A DNA stretch of 64,000 nucleotides from Robertkochia marina (GTDB lineage Bacteria > Bacteroidota > Bacteroidia > Flavobacteriales > Flavobacteriaceae). Below, in pieces: positions 47,402 to 56,134 of the stretch (its first letter is position 1; the number at the start of each line of letters is the position of its first letter). Under the pieces are notes generated by a model. That model was not told where the DNA came from and did no database searches. It worked only from the letters and a program-made list of their open reading frames with translations. The stretch is from positions 62,001 through 126,000 of the forward strand of contig NZ_SSMC01000002.1 of the NCBI RefSeq assembly GCF_004799345.1, written 5' to 3'. A program made the translations under genes and the position numbers.

Positions 47402-50400
47402 TTAATCCAAGGCTTCCTTTATTTGCTTCATCTCAATCTCCAGCTCTTTATACCTGTCATAGGCATCCTTGCCGGGAATTTGATCGGCCCTGTTGATCAT
47501 ACTGTACAAATAGGATATTTGATCGGTAAGCCTGGGTTGCATATAGATCCCTTCAGCAGTTTGGAGTTTATTCAACGCGTCCTGTAATTGTTTTGTTTTG
47601 GCTTCATCGTTGGTCTTGCTTATTTCTTTTTCCAGGGAGTCTTCCAATTTCCTGGATGTTTCCAGTAATGCCATAACGTCTTGCTGTAAGGCGGCTTGCT
47701 TTTTAATATCTTCTACGGTTACCCCGGCTTCCTGGATTCTGGGGTCTATCAAAAGTTCGAATTCCGTACTGCCTTTCCAGCCTCCAACAGTGAGGGTGGC
47801 AGTATAGGTTCCGGGAGGTACGATGGGCCCGTTCTGGTAACGCCTTCCGGCCTGCTTATGCCAGGGTCCGGTACTTCTGAAGTTCCATTCGAACCGGTTC
47901 AAGCCTTGGTTGGTCGATAAATTTTTATTGGTTACCCACCTGATATCTTCCGTAGCCATATCCCGTATTACCTTATCTTTTTGCTTGAGCTTTGCAGTAT
48001 CGCTCACAATGTGGTACACTTTTCCTGTTTCATCTTTGATCTCAAGGGCAATAGGTTGTCCGGGTTTCTCAGACAGGTAATAGTCAATTTTAATGGAGGG
48101 ATTCGGATATTCAGGGGTGGTACTGTTATAAGCCCCGGCAGGGGTGCGATAGCGAACCGTATTTTTTGGTTGGAATAACCTGTGTTCCTCTGTACTCCCA
48201 GTAGTATACTGTCTTAGGGTAGAAATATCATCCATGATCCAAAAGCCTCTACCCATGGTACTCATTACCAGATCAGCTCGATGAATCTTGATATCGGTGA
48301 TCGGTGTTACGGGCAGGTTTTGTTGAAAGGATTGCCAATGCTTACCGTCATCAAAGGAAATGAACATCCCGTATTCTGTACCAGCAAATAACAAGCCTTC
48401 CCGCTTAGGGTCTTCGCGTACAACCCTGGTGGGGTAGTCCATAGGAATACCGTTTTCTTTACCACTAAGCAGCTCCCATGATTTACCGTAGTCTGAGGTT
48501 TTATAAATATAGGGCTTGGCATCTCCCAACTGGTTTCTTAATACACTGATGTAGGCCTTTGCGGGGTTATGAGGCGAAGGTTCCACGGCATCAACCCTTC
48601 CGCCTGAAGGGAGTTTTTTCGGGGTAACATTGGTCCATGTTTTACCTCCATCCTGAGTAACATGAACCGGGCCATCATTTGCGCCTACCCAGATGATACC
48701 TTGTTTTACAGGCGATTCACGAATGGCATAGATGGTACTGTAGAATTCCTCTCCTGTTACATCACGGGTGATGGGTGCTCCGGAGATGACCTGTTTGTCG
48801 TCTTCGAAGGCAGTAAGATCAGGGGAGATGATCTCCCAGGTCTGGCCTTCATCGGTTGTTTTGTGAACGAACTGGCTGCAGTGATACACTACTGAAGGGT
48901 CATGAGGTGATACATGAATGGGCGAAACCCTTTGAAACCTGTACTTAAGATCTTTCGGATTATGACCGTACATGTTTGATGCTCCTACATAAAACTGCAT
49001 CTCGGTACCGGTTTCTTTGTTATATACCCCAAATCGTCCCTTGCAATTGGAATAAACAATATTGTGGTTGCCCGGTTTTGGTACTGCAGGTCCGGTTTCA
49101 CACCCTCCGGTATTGATAATATACCCCGTGCCGGGTTGTTGTAAACCATAAGGAGCCTGTGATGGCACGGCGATGGTACTGTAGTTATCCTGCTGCCCCC
49201 CATATACCCAATACGGATATTGATCGTCTACCTCTACCTGGTAGATCTCGGCAGTGGGCTGGTTATACTGTGTTGACCACGATTTTCCTCCATTCAAAGT
49301 GATGTTGGCACCGCCATCATTAGCCTGAATAAATATGTCCGGATTGTCGGGGTTCATCCACATATCATGGTTATCTCCGTGAGGTGATGAAACCCGCTTC
49401 CAGGTTTTTCCTCCGTCTTCCGACTTATAATACCCCGTTGCCAGAGAGTAGAGCACATTAGGGTCTTTCGGGTTCACCCTCAGGTTGGTGTAATAAAACG
49501 GACGGGTACGAATACCCTCGTGACTGGAAACCTGCTTGAATGAGCGTCCCTGATCAACAGATCTATAAACACCGCCTTCATCTCCGGGAGCTTCAACCAG
49601 GGCATAGACCAGCTTTGAATCGGCCTGGGATACAGCCAGGTCGATCTTCCCGATCAGTTTTTGGGGCAGGCCTTGATCTATTTTCTCCCAGCTCTTTCCG
49701 CCATCAACCGATTTGTAAATGCCACCTTCTGAAGGGCTGCCTCCACTGATAATGGTCCAGGGTTTCCGTTCGGCCTTCCAGGCTGTAGCAAACAGGATCT
49801 CAGGGTTAGAGGTTAAGAACTCGATATCGTAAATGCCCGTCTCGTCAGAAATGGATAATACCTTCTCCCATGATTTACCTCCGTTCATTGTTTTATAAAC
49901 GCCCCGTTCAGGGTTGGATTCAAAGGCCTTTCCAATAGCCGCTACATAAACAATATTGTGGTTGTCAGGGTGAATTCTTACTGCTCCGATTTGTCCGACA
50001 TTCTCCAAACCGATAAAACTCCAATTTTTGCCTCCATCTATCGATTTGTACATACCACGGCCTTCAATGACGTTGCTTCTCAAGCCGTCGCTGCCCGTTC
50101 CCACATAAACAATGTTAGGATCGTTTTGTACCACGGCAATGGCCCCGATGGAAGGGGTTGAAAAGAAGCCGTCAGAAATGTTCTTCCAATGGATTCCATA
50201 ATCATCGGTTTTCCAGACCCCGCCTCCGGTGGCTCCCAGGTAAAAGGTAGACGGCGCTGCCTGCACCCCGGCAACAGCGGTAACCCTGCCTCCCCGGTAG
50301 GGGCCTAAGTTTCGGTATTGCAAGGCGTCAAAGTCCTGAGCGATAGTTGAACTTATAATGAGGAAAAAAACAATATGGGATAGAAAGCGTGATAGGGTAT

Positions 50401-50404
50401 TCAT
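47402..50404 (-). CDS. Secreted sortilin/BNR-type beta-propeller protein (1000 aa)
   Basis: A second large exported propeller protein, related in order and motifs to the one at 6074-9277. The signal peptide ends near STIAQ. Repeats such as SIDGGKNW, TMNGGKSW, SVDGGKSW and TQDGGKTW run from about residue 50 to 720; the C-terminal part has an Ig-like beta domain (about 780-880) and a helical tail. Both proteins start the mature region with a similar R-N-[IL]-G-P-x-x-G-G/M segment and share the VNPKDPN-like inter-repeat phrase. Binding or peptidase-associated roles are known for VPS10-type propellers in eukaryotes; the bacterial role is unproven. Confidence 0.85.
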   Translation of the reverse strand: MNTLSRFLSHIVFFLIISSTIAQDFDALQYRNLGPYRGGRVTAVAGVQAAPSTFYLGATGGGVWKTDDYGIHWKNISDGFFSTPSIGAIAVVQNDPNIVYVGTGSDGLRSNVIEGRGMYKSIDGGKNWSFIGLENVGQIGAVRIHPDNHNIVYVAAIGKAFESNPERGVYKTMNGGKSWEKVLSISDETGIYDIEFLTSNPEILFATAWKAERKPWTIISGGSPSEGGIYKSVDGGKSWEKIDQGLPQKLIGKIDLAVSQADSKLVYALVEAPGDEGGVYRSVDQGRSFKQVSSHEGIRTRPFYYTNLRVNPKDPNVLYSLATGYYKSEDGGKTWKRVSSPHGDNHDMWMNPDNPDIFIQANDGGANITLNGGKSWSTQYNQPTAEIYQVEVDDQYPYWVYGGQQDNYSTIAVPSQAPYGLQQPGTGYIINTGGCETGPAVPKPGNHNIVYSNCKGRFGVYNKETGTEMQFYVGASNMYGHNPKDLKYRFQRVSPIHVSPHDPSVVYHCSQFVHKTTDEGQTWEIISPDLTAFEDDKQVISGAPITRDVTGEEFYSTIYAIRESPVKQGIIWVGANDGPVHVTQDGGKTWTNVTPKKLPSGGRVDAVEPSPHNPAKAYISVLRNQLGDAKPYIYKTSDYGKSWELLSGKENGIPMDYPTRVVREDPKREGLLFAGTEYGMFISFDDGKHWQSFQQNLPVTPITDIKIHRADLVMSTMGRGFWIMDDISTLRQYTTGSTEEHRLFQPKNTVRYRTPAGAYNSTTPEYPNPSIKIDYYLSEKPGQPIALEIKDETGKVYHIVSDTAKLKQKDKVIRDMATEDIRWVTNKNLSTNQGLNRFEWNFRSTGPWHKQAGRRYQNGPIVPPGTYTATLTVGGWKGSTEFELLIDPRIQEAGVTVEDIKKQAALQQDVMALLETSRKLEDSLEKEISKTNDEAKTKQLQDALNKLQTAEGIYMQPRLTDQISYLYSMINRADQIPGKDAYDRYKELEIEMKQIKEALD

Positions 50405-50432
50405 TTTGGGCGGTATTATTTTTCAGGTTCTA

Positions 50433-50575
50433 ATTGATATACAACGTTTAATCAATGCGCTCATTTTGCTCTGAGCCAGACATCGAGGCTATTGCCTTGA
50501 TCTTATTTCGGAGTTGAAGATAAAGAAAATAGAACAATTCTTACAAAAAGCCAGCGCCGAGGTAAAGTCTTGTTG
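50433..50575. repeat. Decayed copy of the cassette-junction repeat
   Basis: The right half (about 50508-50575) matches the tail of units C-K: GAAGATAAAGAAAATAG, AATTCTTACA, then a GTTGTTACAG boundary near 50571. The left half has no clear GGTCGGGCTATG core. It lies directly left of the cation transporter gene. I interpret it as a decayed unit. Confidence 0.55.
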
Positions 50576-50592
50576 TTACAGTCAACGTACTT

Positions 50593-51387
50593 TTATTTCC
50601 CCAATTTTAAGATCCTGAAGGCGCCTTGAATAACCAAGATAAACACAATGGTCCCGATGATTAAGTCTGGTTTGTTAGAGTTTAACCAATGTACTAAAAA
50701 CCCTGCTGTAATTACTCCTGCGTTTATGATAACATCATTCGAAGTAAAAATCATACTGGCCTTCATATGTGCTTCGGTGTTGCTTTTTGATCTTTGGAGG
50801 AGGTAAAGGCATATCCCGTTTGCGATCAAAGCAAGAATGGAGATGTAGATCATTGTTGTAAAATCAGGAAGCTTTTCGGCTCCAAAAAATCTGCGTAACA
50901 CCTCGGCAAACCCAATGATGGCTAATATTATTTGAAAATAACCGGCAAGCCTGGCAATTCGCTTTTTTCTGATCAAGGACCCGCCAACGGCAAAGAGACT
51001 AATACCATATACGAATGAATCGGCAAGCATATCGAGACTATCGGCCACCAGACCCATAGATCCGGAAAGTAATCCTGTAGCCATTTCAACAATAAAGAAG
51101 GTGAAATTAATGGCAAGAACAGACCATAATAATTTTTTTTGGTGCTGATCCTTTTTAAATTCGTGAAGTACTGCCTCTTCAGTTGAAACCTTTTGACCAC
51201 CTAATTTTAATGCCAGAATTGAATGTTCAATTTCTTGAAGTTGTCCTTCATGATAAACGGTAAGTTTTCTGTTGGGAATATCAAAATCGAGGTGTTTAAC
51301 AGCTGAAAAACCATCTAATTTCATTCGTATTAGATTCTCTTCAGAAGGGCAGTTCATTTTGAGGATCTCAAAAGTTGTTTTTTTCAT
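50593..51387 (-). CDS. Cation diffusion facilitator-like transporter with HMA-like N-terminus
   Basis: A 264-residue protein. Residues 1-70 resemble a heavy-metal-associated domain (KKTTFEILKMNCPSEENLIRMKL) that keeps only one cysteine of the usual CxxC. Residues about 88-262 carry six membrane helices with CDF landmarks: GLVADSLDMLADS in helix 2, where the family's metal-site residues occur as Asp instead of His, and the second site near SNDVIINAGV. It lacks a long C-terminal cytosolic domain. The metal is unknown. It is flanked on both sides by decayed cassette-type repeats, so it may be an old cassette gene. Confidence 0.85.
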   Translation of the reverse strand: MKKTTFEILKMNCPSEENLIRMKLDGFSAVKHLDFDIPNRKLTVYHEGQLQEIEHSILALKLGGQKVSTEEAVLHEFKKDQHQKKLLWSVLAINFTFFIVEMATGLLSGSMGLVADSLDMLADSFVYGISLFAVGGSLIRKKRIARLAGYFQIILAIIGFAEVLRRFFGAEKLPDFTTMIYISILALIANGICLYLLQRSKSNTEAHMKASMIFTSNDVIINAGVITAGFLVHWLNSNKPDLIIGTIVFILVIQGAFRILKLGK

Positions 51388-51408
51388 TCAGAGTACTGTT
51401 TTTAAGCT

Positions 51409-51560
51409 TTGCTGCAGCAGTCGGGGTTATATGCCGTACCGGTTGACTTGGCAGGGCCATTTTATGGCCTTCCTGCAATCACAGTTAGGTAGGAAATTCT
51501 ACCGGCCGGCAGGGGAGGAGACCTGGACAGCGGGCACAGAGCATTAGCCTGTTCTTACTT
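51409..51560. repeat. Decayed copy of the cassette-junction repeat
   Basis: Shared blocks with units C and D are AGTCGGGGTTATATGCCG (left core), GGCCTTCCTGC, then GGCAGGGGAGGAGACC and a GCGGGCACAGAGCAT segment corresponding to the GGTGCAT arm. The right end is degraded. Its position right of the transporter gene, with the other decayed copy on the left, suggests a former cassette. The remainder up to 51740 holds only the terminator of the cold-shock gene. Confidence 0.6.
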
Positions 51561-51673
51561 TTAAGGTAAGAAATATATACGAAAATTGCAGAAAGATAAT
51601 GCTGCTAACTGCCAGAAATGGGGTAGTACCGGGATGTTAGGATGTAAGGTACTTCAGTTGAAATAGCTGAAAA

Positions 51674-51705
51674 CAAAAAAAGATTGCCTATGAAGACAAT
51701 CTTTT
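51674..51705 (-). terminator. Intrinsic terminator of the cold-shock gene
   Basis: An 8 bp stem AAAGATTG/CAATCTTT (51679-51686 and 51697-51704) is followed on the minus strand by a T-run. It lies about 40 bases beyond the cold-shock stop. Confidence 0.75.
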
Positions 51706-51740
51706 CCTTAAAAAATGAAATATTTTATTGTTTACAACAA

Positions 51741-51932
51741 CTAAATAACTTCTACATCAACTGCATTTATTCCCTTTTTACCTTGTTCAGTTCTAAACTG
51801 AACTTTATCATCTTCTCTGATGTTGTCGATCAATCCTGTTGAATGAACAAAAATGTCTTCTCCTGATTCTTTTGAGGTAATAAAACCGAATCCTTTTGAT
51901 TCGTTAAAAAATTTTACGGTGCCTTCTTGCAT
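51741..51932 (-). CDS. Cold-shock domain protein
   Basis: A 63-residue single cold-shock domain. I chose ATG 51932 (MQEGTVKFFNESKGFGFIT) because the frame upstream to 52016 is not family-like and lies in what should be leader RNA. The RNP1 motif KGFGFIT and RNP2-like DIFVHST are intact. It binds single-stranded RNA or DNA as a chaperone. A long AT-rich leader of about 200 bases precedes it, as usual for cold-shock mRNAs, and a terminator follows. Confidence 0.95.
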   Translation of the reverse strand: MQEGTVKFFNESKGFGFITSKESGEDIFVHSTGLIDNIREDDKVQFRTEQGKKGINAVDVEVI

Positions 51933-52820
51933 CTTACTAAATATTAAATTATAAATGAATTTTGCCCAAGGAAAGTAATTAAGTGAAGCTGGCATGTGGC
52001 TTATTGTAAAATTCAAACCAGAGAAAGCGTTCTTAAGTGCTTAAAAAAAATAAAGTAAAGATGAAATAAAAAAGGAAAGAAGAGTAAAAAACTCTTTAAC
52101 TAATTACTAAATAATACCTTACAATTAAAAAGGTGTTCTTTCTTGAACGGGGCAAATATATGCTTTTTATTATTTGAAAGTGGTGAAAAAGGAATCTTTT
52201 TAAAATTAATTTAAAACAGTCAGGTTTTCTAAACCTTCCAACTCTCTTCATCATGAGTCTCTGAATACCATGGTGTTGTCTTTTCTTTACGAACCGGCGC
52301 AGCCTGTAAGGATATAGATAACCGGTTAAGTCTTATGGAGTAAAACGAAAGGGAGTTACCGGAGTTGACAACTGATCATTTATTAGATTTTTTTAATCCC
52401 TGTATATAATATTAGTTAATAATTATTCTATGCTCAGAAGCGTCCTTTGGCTTCGGGAGGCTGGCTAGAGTGGACCTTTGGCTCCAGAAACTGTCCTGAT
52501 TTTTAAATATGTTTGAAAGAGGTTAGCAACATGATCTACTTTATTTCGTATTTGCTTTTGGCGTTTTCATTTTATACTAAAAAAAGTATTCTTTGTGGGA
52601 ATAATCTGAACCATTAATTTTCACCTCTATTCACTTACCGAATAGGAATCACTTTTCTTACATTTGTTGTCGGCAAAAAATCGATAATCTTTTTATTGCC
52701 TTTTCTTGTAAAAGGTTCATTTATTTTCAAGCCATAACGGTAGAACATAATTTTATCGTTGTCATCTTGCTGCTAATCCAGCTCTGAAGAGTCCTATCAA
52801 CCTGAATTAACCCTGATCGA
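51933..52820. other. Long non-coding region: cold-shock leader plus unexplained DNA
   Basis: The left 220 bases are the presumed leader of the cold-shock mRNA. From about 52200 to 52820 no credible gene is seen. At 52522 lies GTTAGCAACA, a possible left end of a cassette whose right end would be TGTTGCTAAA at 52 kb + 1.9 kb (54382-54391). The stretch just before it (52438-52500) has CTTTGGC-type words that recall the repeat units, but no unit can be drawn. Confidence 0.5.
52153..52160 (-). promoter_or_regulatory. Putative Bacteroidota -7 box for the cold-shock gene
   Basis: On the minus strand TATATTTG fits the TAnnTTTG consensus of the group. Transcription starting a few bases downstream would give a leader of about 210 bases. 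The -33 element is not convincing. Confidence 0.4.
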
Positions 52821-54188
52821 ATGAGATTAATACCGCTTTTATTGATTCTGACATTTTTTTCCTCTATTACTCCTGCAATCAGTCAAACATCAATTGATCA
52901 TTACAACTCTCCCGATAAACTCCGGGTGTTCATTGATGGCTGTGAACGGAGAGATGGAGGCTGTGATCTGGATTTTATCAGGACGGAAATTACGGCAGTT
53001 GACTTCTATAGGGATAATCAAAAGGCTGATGTCTTTCTATTGATCAACACGAACAGATCCGGTGGTGGTGGAAGACAGTATCAACTGATTTTTAGTGGCC
53101 AGCAAAACATTCATAAGGGAAGAGCAGACACGCTTTATGTAAATAATAAACAGACTGACACCGACTTTGAAGTGCGGGAAAAGCTAACCCGGTTTATCAA
53201 ATTAGGTTTGGCTCCGTTCGTTGCGAAAACCATAGCCGGAGAGGAGGTCGAAATCAATATGAAGACTGACTCCGATATGCTGGAAGATACCTTACAAGAA
53301 AGCGTTGACCCTTGGAATTATTGGGTTTTTAATATGGGTAGTGATGCTAACATTGAATTAGAGGAATTAAGCAGTGAGATCAATTTTGGTGGAGATATCA
53401 ATATTAACCGTATCACCGATAAATGGAAAATATCCTTATCCGGAAGAATAGATGAGAGACTTAGAAGAACGATTCAAAAAGAACCAAGAGTTGATGACAA
53501 TGGCGATCCGGTTCTTGATGGAGACGGTAACCAGATCATCGATGAAGTTGTGAATAATTTTGATGTATCAGAATTTGGATTTAGTCACCAGTTGGTGAAA
53601 GCTATTTCACCCCAATGGTCTTATGGATATGATATTACAGGTCGTCAGAACACCCGCTTTAATTATAAATTTCAGGCCAGCTTCAGACCGGCTGTTGAGT
53701 ACAATTTTTTTCCGGAAGCAGTGCAGAACTCCAGATTTCTGAGAGTGAACTATGGGGTTGAGGTCAGGAATAATAACTACGTAGAAGAAACGATTTACGG
53801 TGCTCTTGATGAAACCAGGGTGCTCCATAGTTTGAGAGCCAGTCTGGGGCTCAACCAACGTTGGGGAAACCTGGAGGTGGGCTATCGGTTCAGAAATTAC
53901 CTGGACGATTTTAACTTTTGGTCCACAGGGTTGAATATTAGGGCAGAAGTCCGTATCACCGGGAATTTTTCGTTTTATGTAAGGGCAGAAGGCAACTATG
54001 TTAAGGACCAGATCTACCTGGCATCCGGAGATTTCACCGAACAGGATATTTTGAGCGGAAGGGTAACCCTGCCCTCGGCATATAACATCGATACCCGATT
54101 CGGATTTAATTATCGTTTTGGTTCTAACCTCAATAACTTCGTGAATCGGAGATTTTTTGGCAGGGCCAATTTTGTGGGGAATGATTAA
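52821..54188 (+). CDS. Hypothetical outer-membrane protein (455 aa)
   Basis: I do not recognise a named family. An N-terminal signal peptide (ending TPAISQ) is followed by a short region with a cysteine pair (DGCERRDGGCDLDF) and then a beta-rich body of about 330 residues with aromatic strands such as NYGVEVRNNNYVEE, EVGYRFRNYLDDF and FGFNYRFGSN, consistent with a beta-barrel. An acidic repeat (DDNGDPVLDGDGNQI) lies in one loop and could bind calcium. It is the only plus-strand gene at the left end of the repeat-bounded region and may lie in a degenerate cassette (52522-54388). Confidence 0.7.
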   Translation: MRLIPLLLILTFFSSITPAISQTSIDHYNSPDKLRVFIDGCERRDGGCDLDFIRTEITAVDFYRDNQKADVFLLINTNRSGGGGRQYQLIFSGQQNIHKGRADTLYVNNKQTDTDFEVREKLTRFIKLGLAPFVAKTIAGEEVEINMKTDSDMLEDTLQESVDPWNYWVFNMGSDANIELEELSSEINFGGDININRITDKWKISLSGRIDERLRRTIQKEPRVDDNGDPVLDGDGNQIIDEVVNNFDVSEFGFSHQLVKAISPQWSYGYDITGRQNTRFNYKFQASFRPAVEYNFFPEAVQNSRFLRVNYGVEVRNNNYVEETIYGALDETRVLHSLRASLGLNQRWGNLEVGYRFRNYLDDFNFWSTGLNIRAEVRITGNFSFYVRAEGNYVKDQIYLASGDFTEQDILSGRVTLPSAYNIDTRFGFNYRFGSNLNNFVNRRFFGRANFVGND

Positions 54189-54385
54189 TAGATCATTCTT
54201 CCTGTTTTAGGATTACACGAACGGAAAGCCCTTACAAATAATGATTTTAGAATATTCATTCAAAGTTGTGGATCAGTTTGCCATGTAGTGCTTTTATTAA
54301 CTCAATGTTCCTGTCAAAGGAAGGTATTGAGGAGTCACTAAGAATCTCTTCCGGACTAATTTATCTTTATTAATGTTTAATTGTT

Positions 54386-54467
54386 GCTAAAGGTCGGGTA
54401 ATTCACTTTTGTGATCCCTGTTCTTGAGGATATCTCGTGGGCAGACAGGGCGGTATAGCATACAGTT
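54386..54467. repeat. Cassette-junction repeat unit A (short, degenerate)
   Basis: About 82 bases: AAAGGTCGGGTAATTCAC at the left and GCGGTATAGCATACAGTT at the right, lacking the long middle of other units. The left core TGTTGCTAAA may pair with GTTAGCAACA at 52522. The right core opens cassette 1 as GTT-AGCAAAA-GTA. Confidence 0.6.
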
Positions 54468-54489
54468 AGCAAAAGTATCTTTTTATTTT

Positions 54490-54777
54490 TTACAAGGTTT
54501 GGTTTAGATCTTGTCTTCCTATTATTGCCATTATTTCAACACAGTCTTCATTGATTCTGTAGTAAATAGCGTCAACACCGCAAACACATCGGCGATAACC
54601 TTTTCTGATAGAATCAACGGATTCAAATGTGAACGGCTGTTCTGCTATCAATTCGAAATGTTCGAAGAGGGCGACAAAGTATTTATCAGCTTGGTTTACT
54701 CCAAATTTTTTTACGCCATATTGATGGATACGAATCAAATCTTCTTTAGCTTCATTACTTAATTTGTATTTACCCAT
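54490..54777 (-). CDS. RelE/ParE-family toxin (cassette 1)
   Basis: A 95-residue type II toxin, MGKYKLSNEAKEDLIRIHQYGVKKF..., with the family layout: two N-terminal helices, a Tyr/Phe-rich middle (ADKYFVALFEHFELIAEQP) and the C-terminal strand pair YYRINEDCVEIMAIIGRQDL. ParE members poison gyrase, RelE members cut mRNA; the sequence favours the ParE side but does not decide it. Its start overlaps the antitoxin stop by 8 bases, so the two are co-translated. It is the second gene of the first complete cassette; such pairs are typical stabilisers of cassette arrays. Confidence 0.88.
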   Translation of the reverse strand: MGKYKLSNEAKEDLIRIHQYGVKKFGVNQADKYFVALFEHFELIAEQPFTFESVDSIRKGYRRCVCGVDAIYYRINEDCVEIMAIIGRQDLNQTL

Positions 54778-55009
54778 TAAGTAAAGCCTTTGATTGTTTT
54801 AGAATATCATCTTTACTATCGGAGGTAAATCCACTTTTTTCTGCTTTCTCTAATTTGGCATTGATCCAGTCAATTTGCACTTGTTGTTTTCTTGCCTGAC
54901 GAATTAAGTCGTTCACCAATTCGCTTTTACTCGAATACTCTTTTTTTTCAATTTGAGCTTTCAACCATTCATCATTTGGTTCGGTAAATGAAATGCTTTG
55001 TCTTGCCAT
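54770..55009 (-). CDS. Ribbon-helix-helix antitoxin, ParD-like (cassette 1)
   Basis: A 79-residue antitoxin from ATG 55009 (MARQSISFTEPNDEWLKAQ); the frame extends upstream to 55051 but the extra residues are not family-like. The N-terminal ribbon-helix-helix (SISFTEPNDEWLKAQIEKKEYSSKSELVNDLIRQAR) binds DNA and the charged C-terminal helix should mask the toxin. It precedes the toxin, as usual for ParDE, and likely represses the pair. The start lies 69 bases from the cassette core AAC at 55078-55080. Confidence 0.87.
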   Translation of the reverse strand: MARQSISFTEPNDEWLKAQIEKKEYSSKSELVNDLIRQARKQQVQIDWINAKLEKAEKSGFTSDSKDDILKQSKALLNG

Positions 55010-55077
55010 GATGATCAATTTTGATGTAAATTTACACCAATTATGAATCAATCACAATTTTTGCAGATATTCTTGCT

Positions 55078-55289
55078 AACGGTCGGGTTATGCGCTGGCG
55101 TGTCCCGTCCCGAAGCGTCGGGATCGGGAGGTAGCAGCTGGCCGACATTTCTCAACCTCCGGAACTTTTGAAGGCGGTTTGGCCTTCCTGCCCCTTGAGC
55201 TCGCTTACGAGGTCATTTTAGGTGGCGCTCCTGCCATCCCTGTTCGGGTGGAAATCCTTCCGGCAAACAGGTGGGCATAGCCTCTTGTT
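55078..55289. repeat. Cassette-junction repeat unit B
   Basis: The left core GATATTCTTGCTAAC pairs with the start of cassette 1 (GTTAGCAAAAGTATC) with two mismatches. Inner boxes are GGTTATGC and GCATAGCC. The right core opens cassette 2 as GTT-GTAGCAC-GTT. It contains a CCCGTCCCGAAGCGTCGGGA hairpin not seen in the other units. Confidence 0.75.
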
Positions 55290-55297
55290 GTAGCACG

Positions 55298-55822
55298 TTA
55301 TTGATTTTTTTCTTCCTCCATATTCATTGGTGAAAAGTGTTCGTGTGTAATTCTCCAAACGCCTTCGTTTTTTACAAAGACCATGGTTCCTTGGCGCCAT
55401 AATTGAACAATGTCTTCTCCTATTGTTGGGCGAAAATCAGCGTTGAAAGTCACAACGGCAACATCATTAAATACATCAATTTTCAAGTCTCCGAGATTAT
55501 AATCAAAAGAAGAGATGTTGTTGATTAATTGTCTTTCATATTGCTCATTTTCAGATGAGCCAGTTCTATGAAGACCATCACGAAATTCTGTAAATTTATC
55601 TGAATACAAATGATAGGAAAGCAATTCATCGATGTCTTTGTTCTGAATGCTAAGAAATAAACTATCCAGTACTGCTTTTACTTCCTGTTTTTTCTCAGGA
55701 AACTCATCGTTAATGATGTCTACTTGAGTCTCTACTATTTCTATTTTTTCTTCTTGTTGTTTGCATCCTACAATGGTAATGCATAGTAAAATCAGAGATG
55801 CAGTAATCATTCTTAAGTTCAT
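55298..55822 (-). CDS. SnoaL-like (NTF2-fold) lipoprotein (cassette 2)
   Basis: A 174-residue protein with lipobox TIVGC after a short signal, so membrane-anchored. The body has the SnoaL/NTF2-like pattern: helix VKAVLDSLFLSIQNKDIDELLSYH, then strands DVAVVTFNADFRP, GTMVFVKNEGVWRITHEHFSP. The function is not known; related domains bind or hydrolyse small molecules. It is the only gene of cassette 2 and lies on the minus strand with the leader from the core of about 70 bases. It is AT-rich compared with the chromosomal backbone. Confidence 0.75.
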   Translation of the reverse strand: MNLRMITASLILLCITIVGCKQQEEKIEIVETQVDIINDEFPEKKQEVKAVLDSLFLSIQNKDIDELLSYHLYSDKFTEFRDGLHRTGSSENEQYERQLINNISSFDYNLGDLKIDVFNDVAVVTFNADFRPTIGEDIVQLWRQGTMVFVKNEGVWRITHEHFSPMNMEEEKNQ

Positions 55823-55901
55823 AATGAATTAGTTAATTGGTTAATAGTGGTTTATTGAATTAAATATTTTTTGCAACAGTTGGGTTTTCATAATGTGCTA
55901 C

Positions 55902-56126
55902 AACGGTCGGGCTATGCGCTGGCGTGGTTGGCCGGCCTGGCTGACCTTTCTCAACCTCCGGAACTTGTGAAGGAGGTTTGGCCTTTGGCGTTCCTGCCTG
56001 CCGGCAGGCAGGGGAGGAGGCCAGCAACCTTAACGAGGTGCATTTATTCTTTTTTGTTCTGGAGATTAAGATAAAGAAAATAGTCTAATTCTTGTAGGAT
56101 GCCGCGCTTGGGTATAGCCTCATGTT
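55902..56126. repeat. Cassette-junction repeat unit C
   Basis: The left core AAT-GTGCTAC-AAC pairs with cassette 2's start (GTT-GTAGCAC-GTT), with the fixed T opposite G. Inner boxes are GGCTAT and ATAGCC. A 20-base perfect palindrome CCTGCCTGCCGGCAGGCAGG lies at 55993-56012. The right core opens cassette 3 as GTT-GTATCCC-GTT. Confidence 0.85.
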
Positions 56127-56134
56127 GTATCCCG

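Noticed and set aside
51933-52016. Longer N-terminus for the cold-shock protein
   Set aside because: The 28 extra residues are not family-like, and a long leader RNA is the usual arrangement upstream of cold-shock genes.
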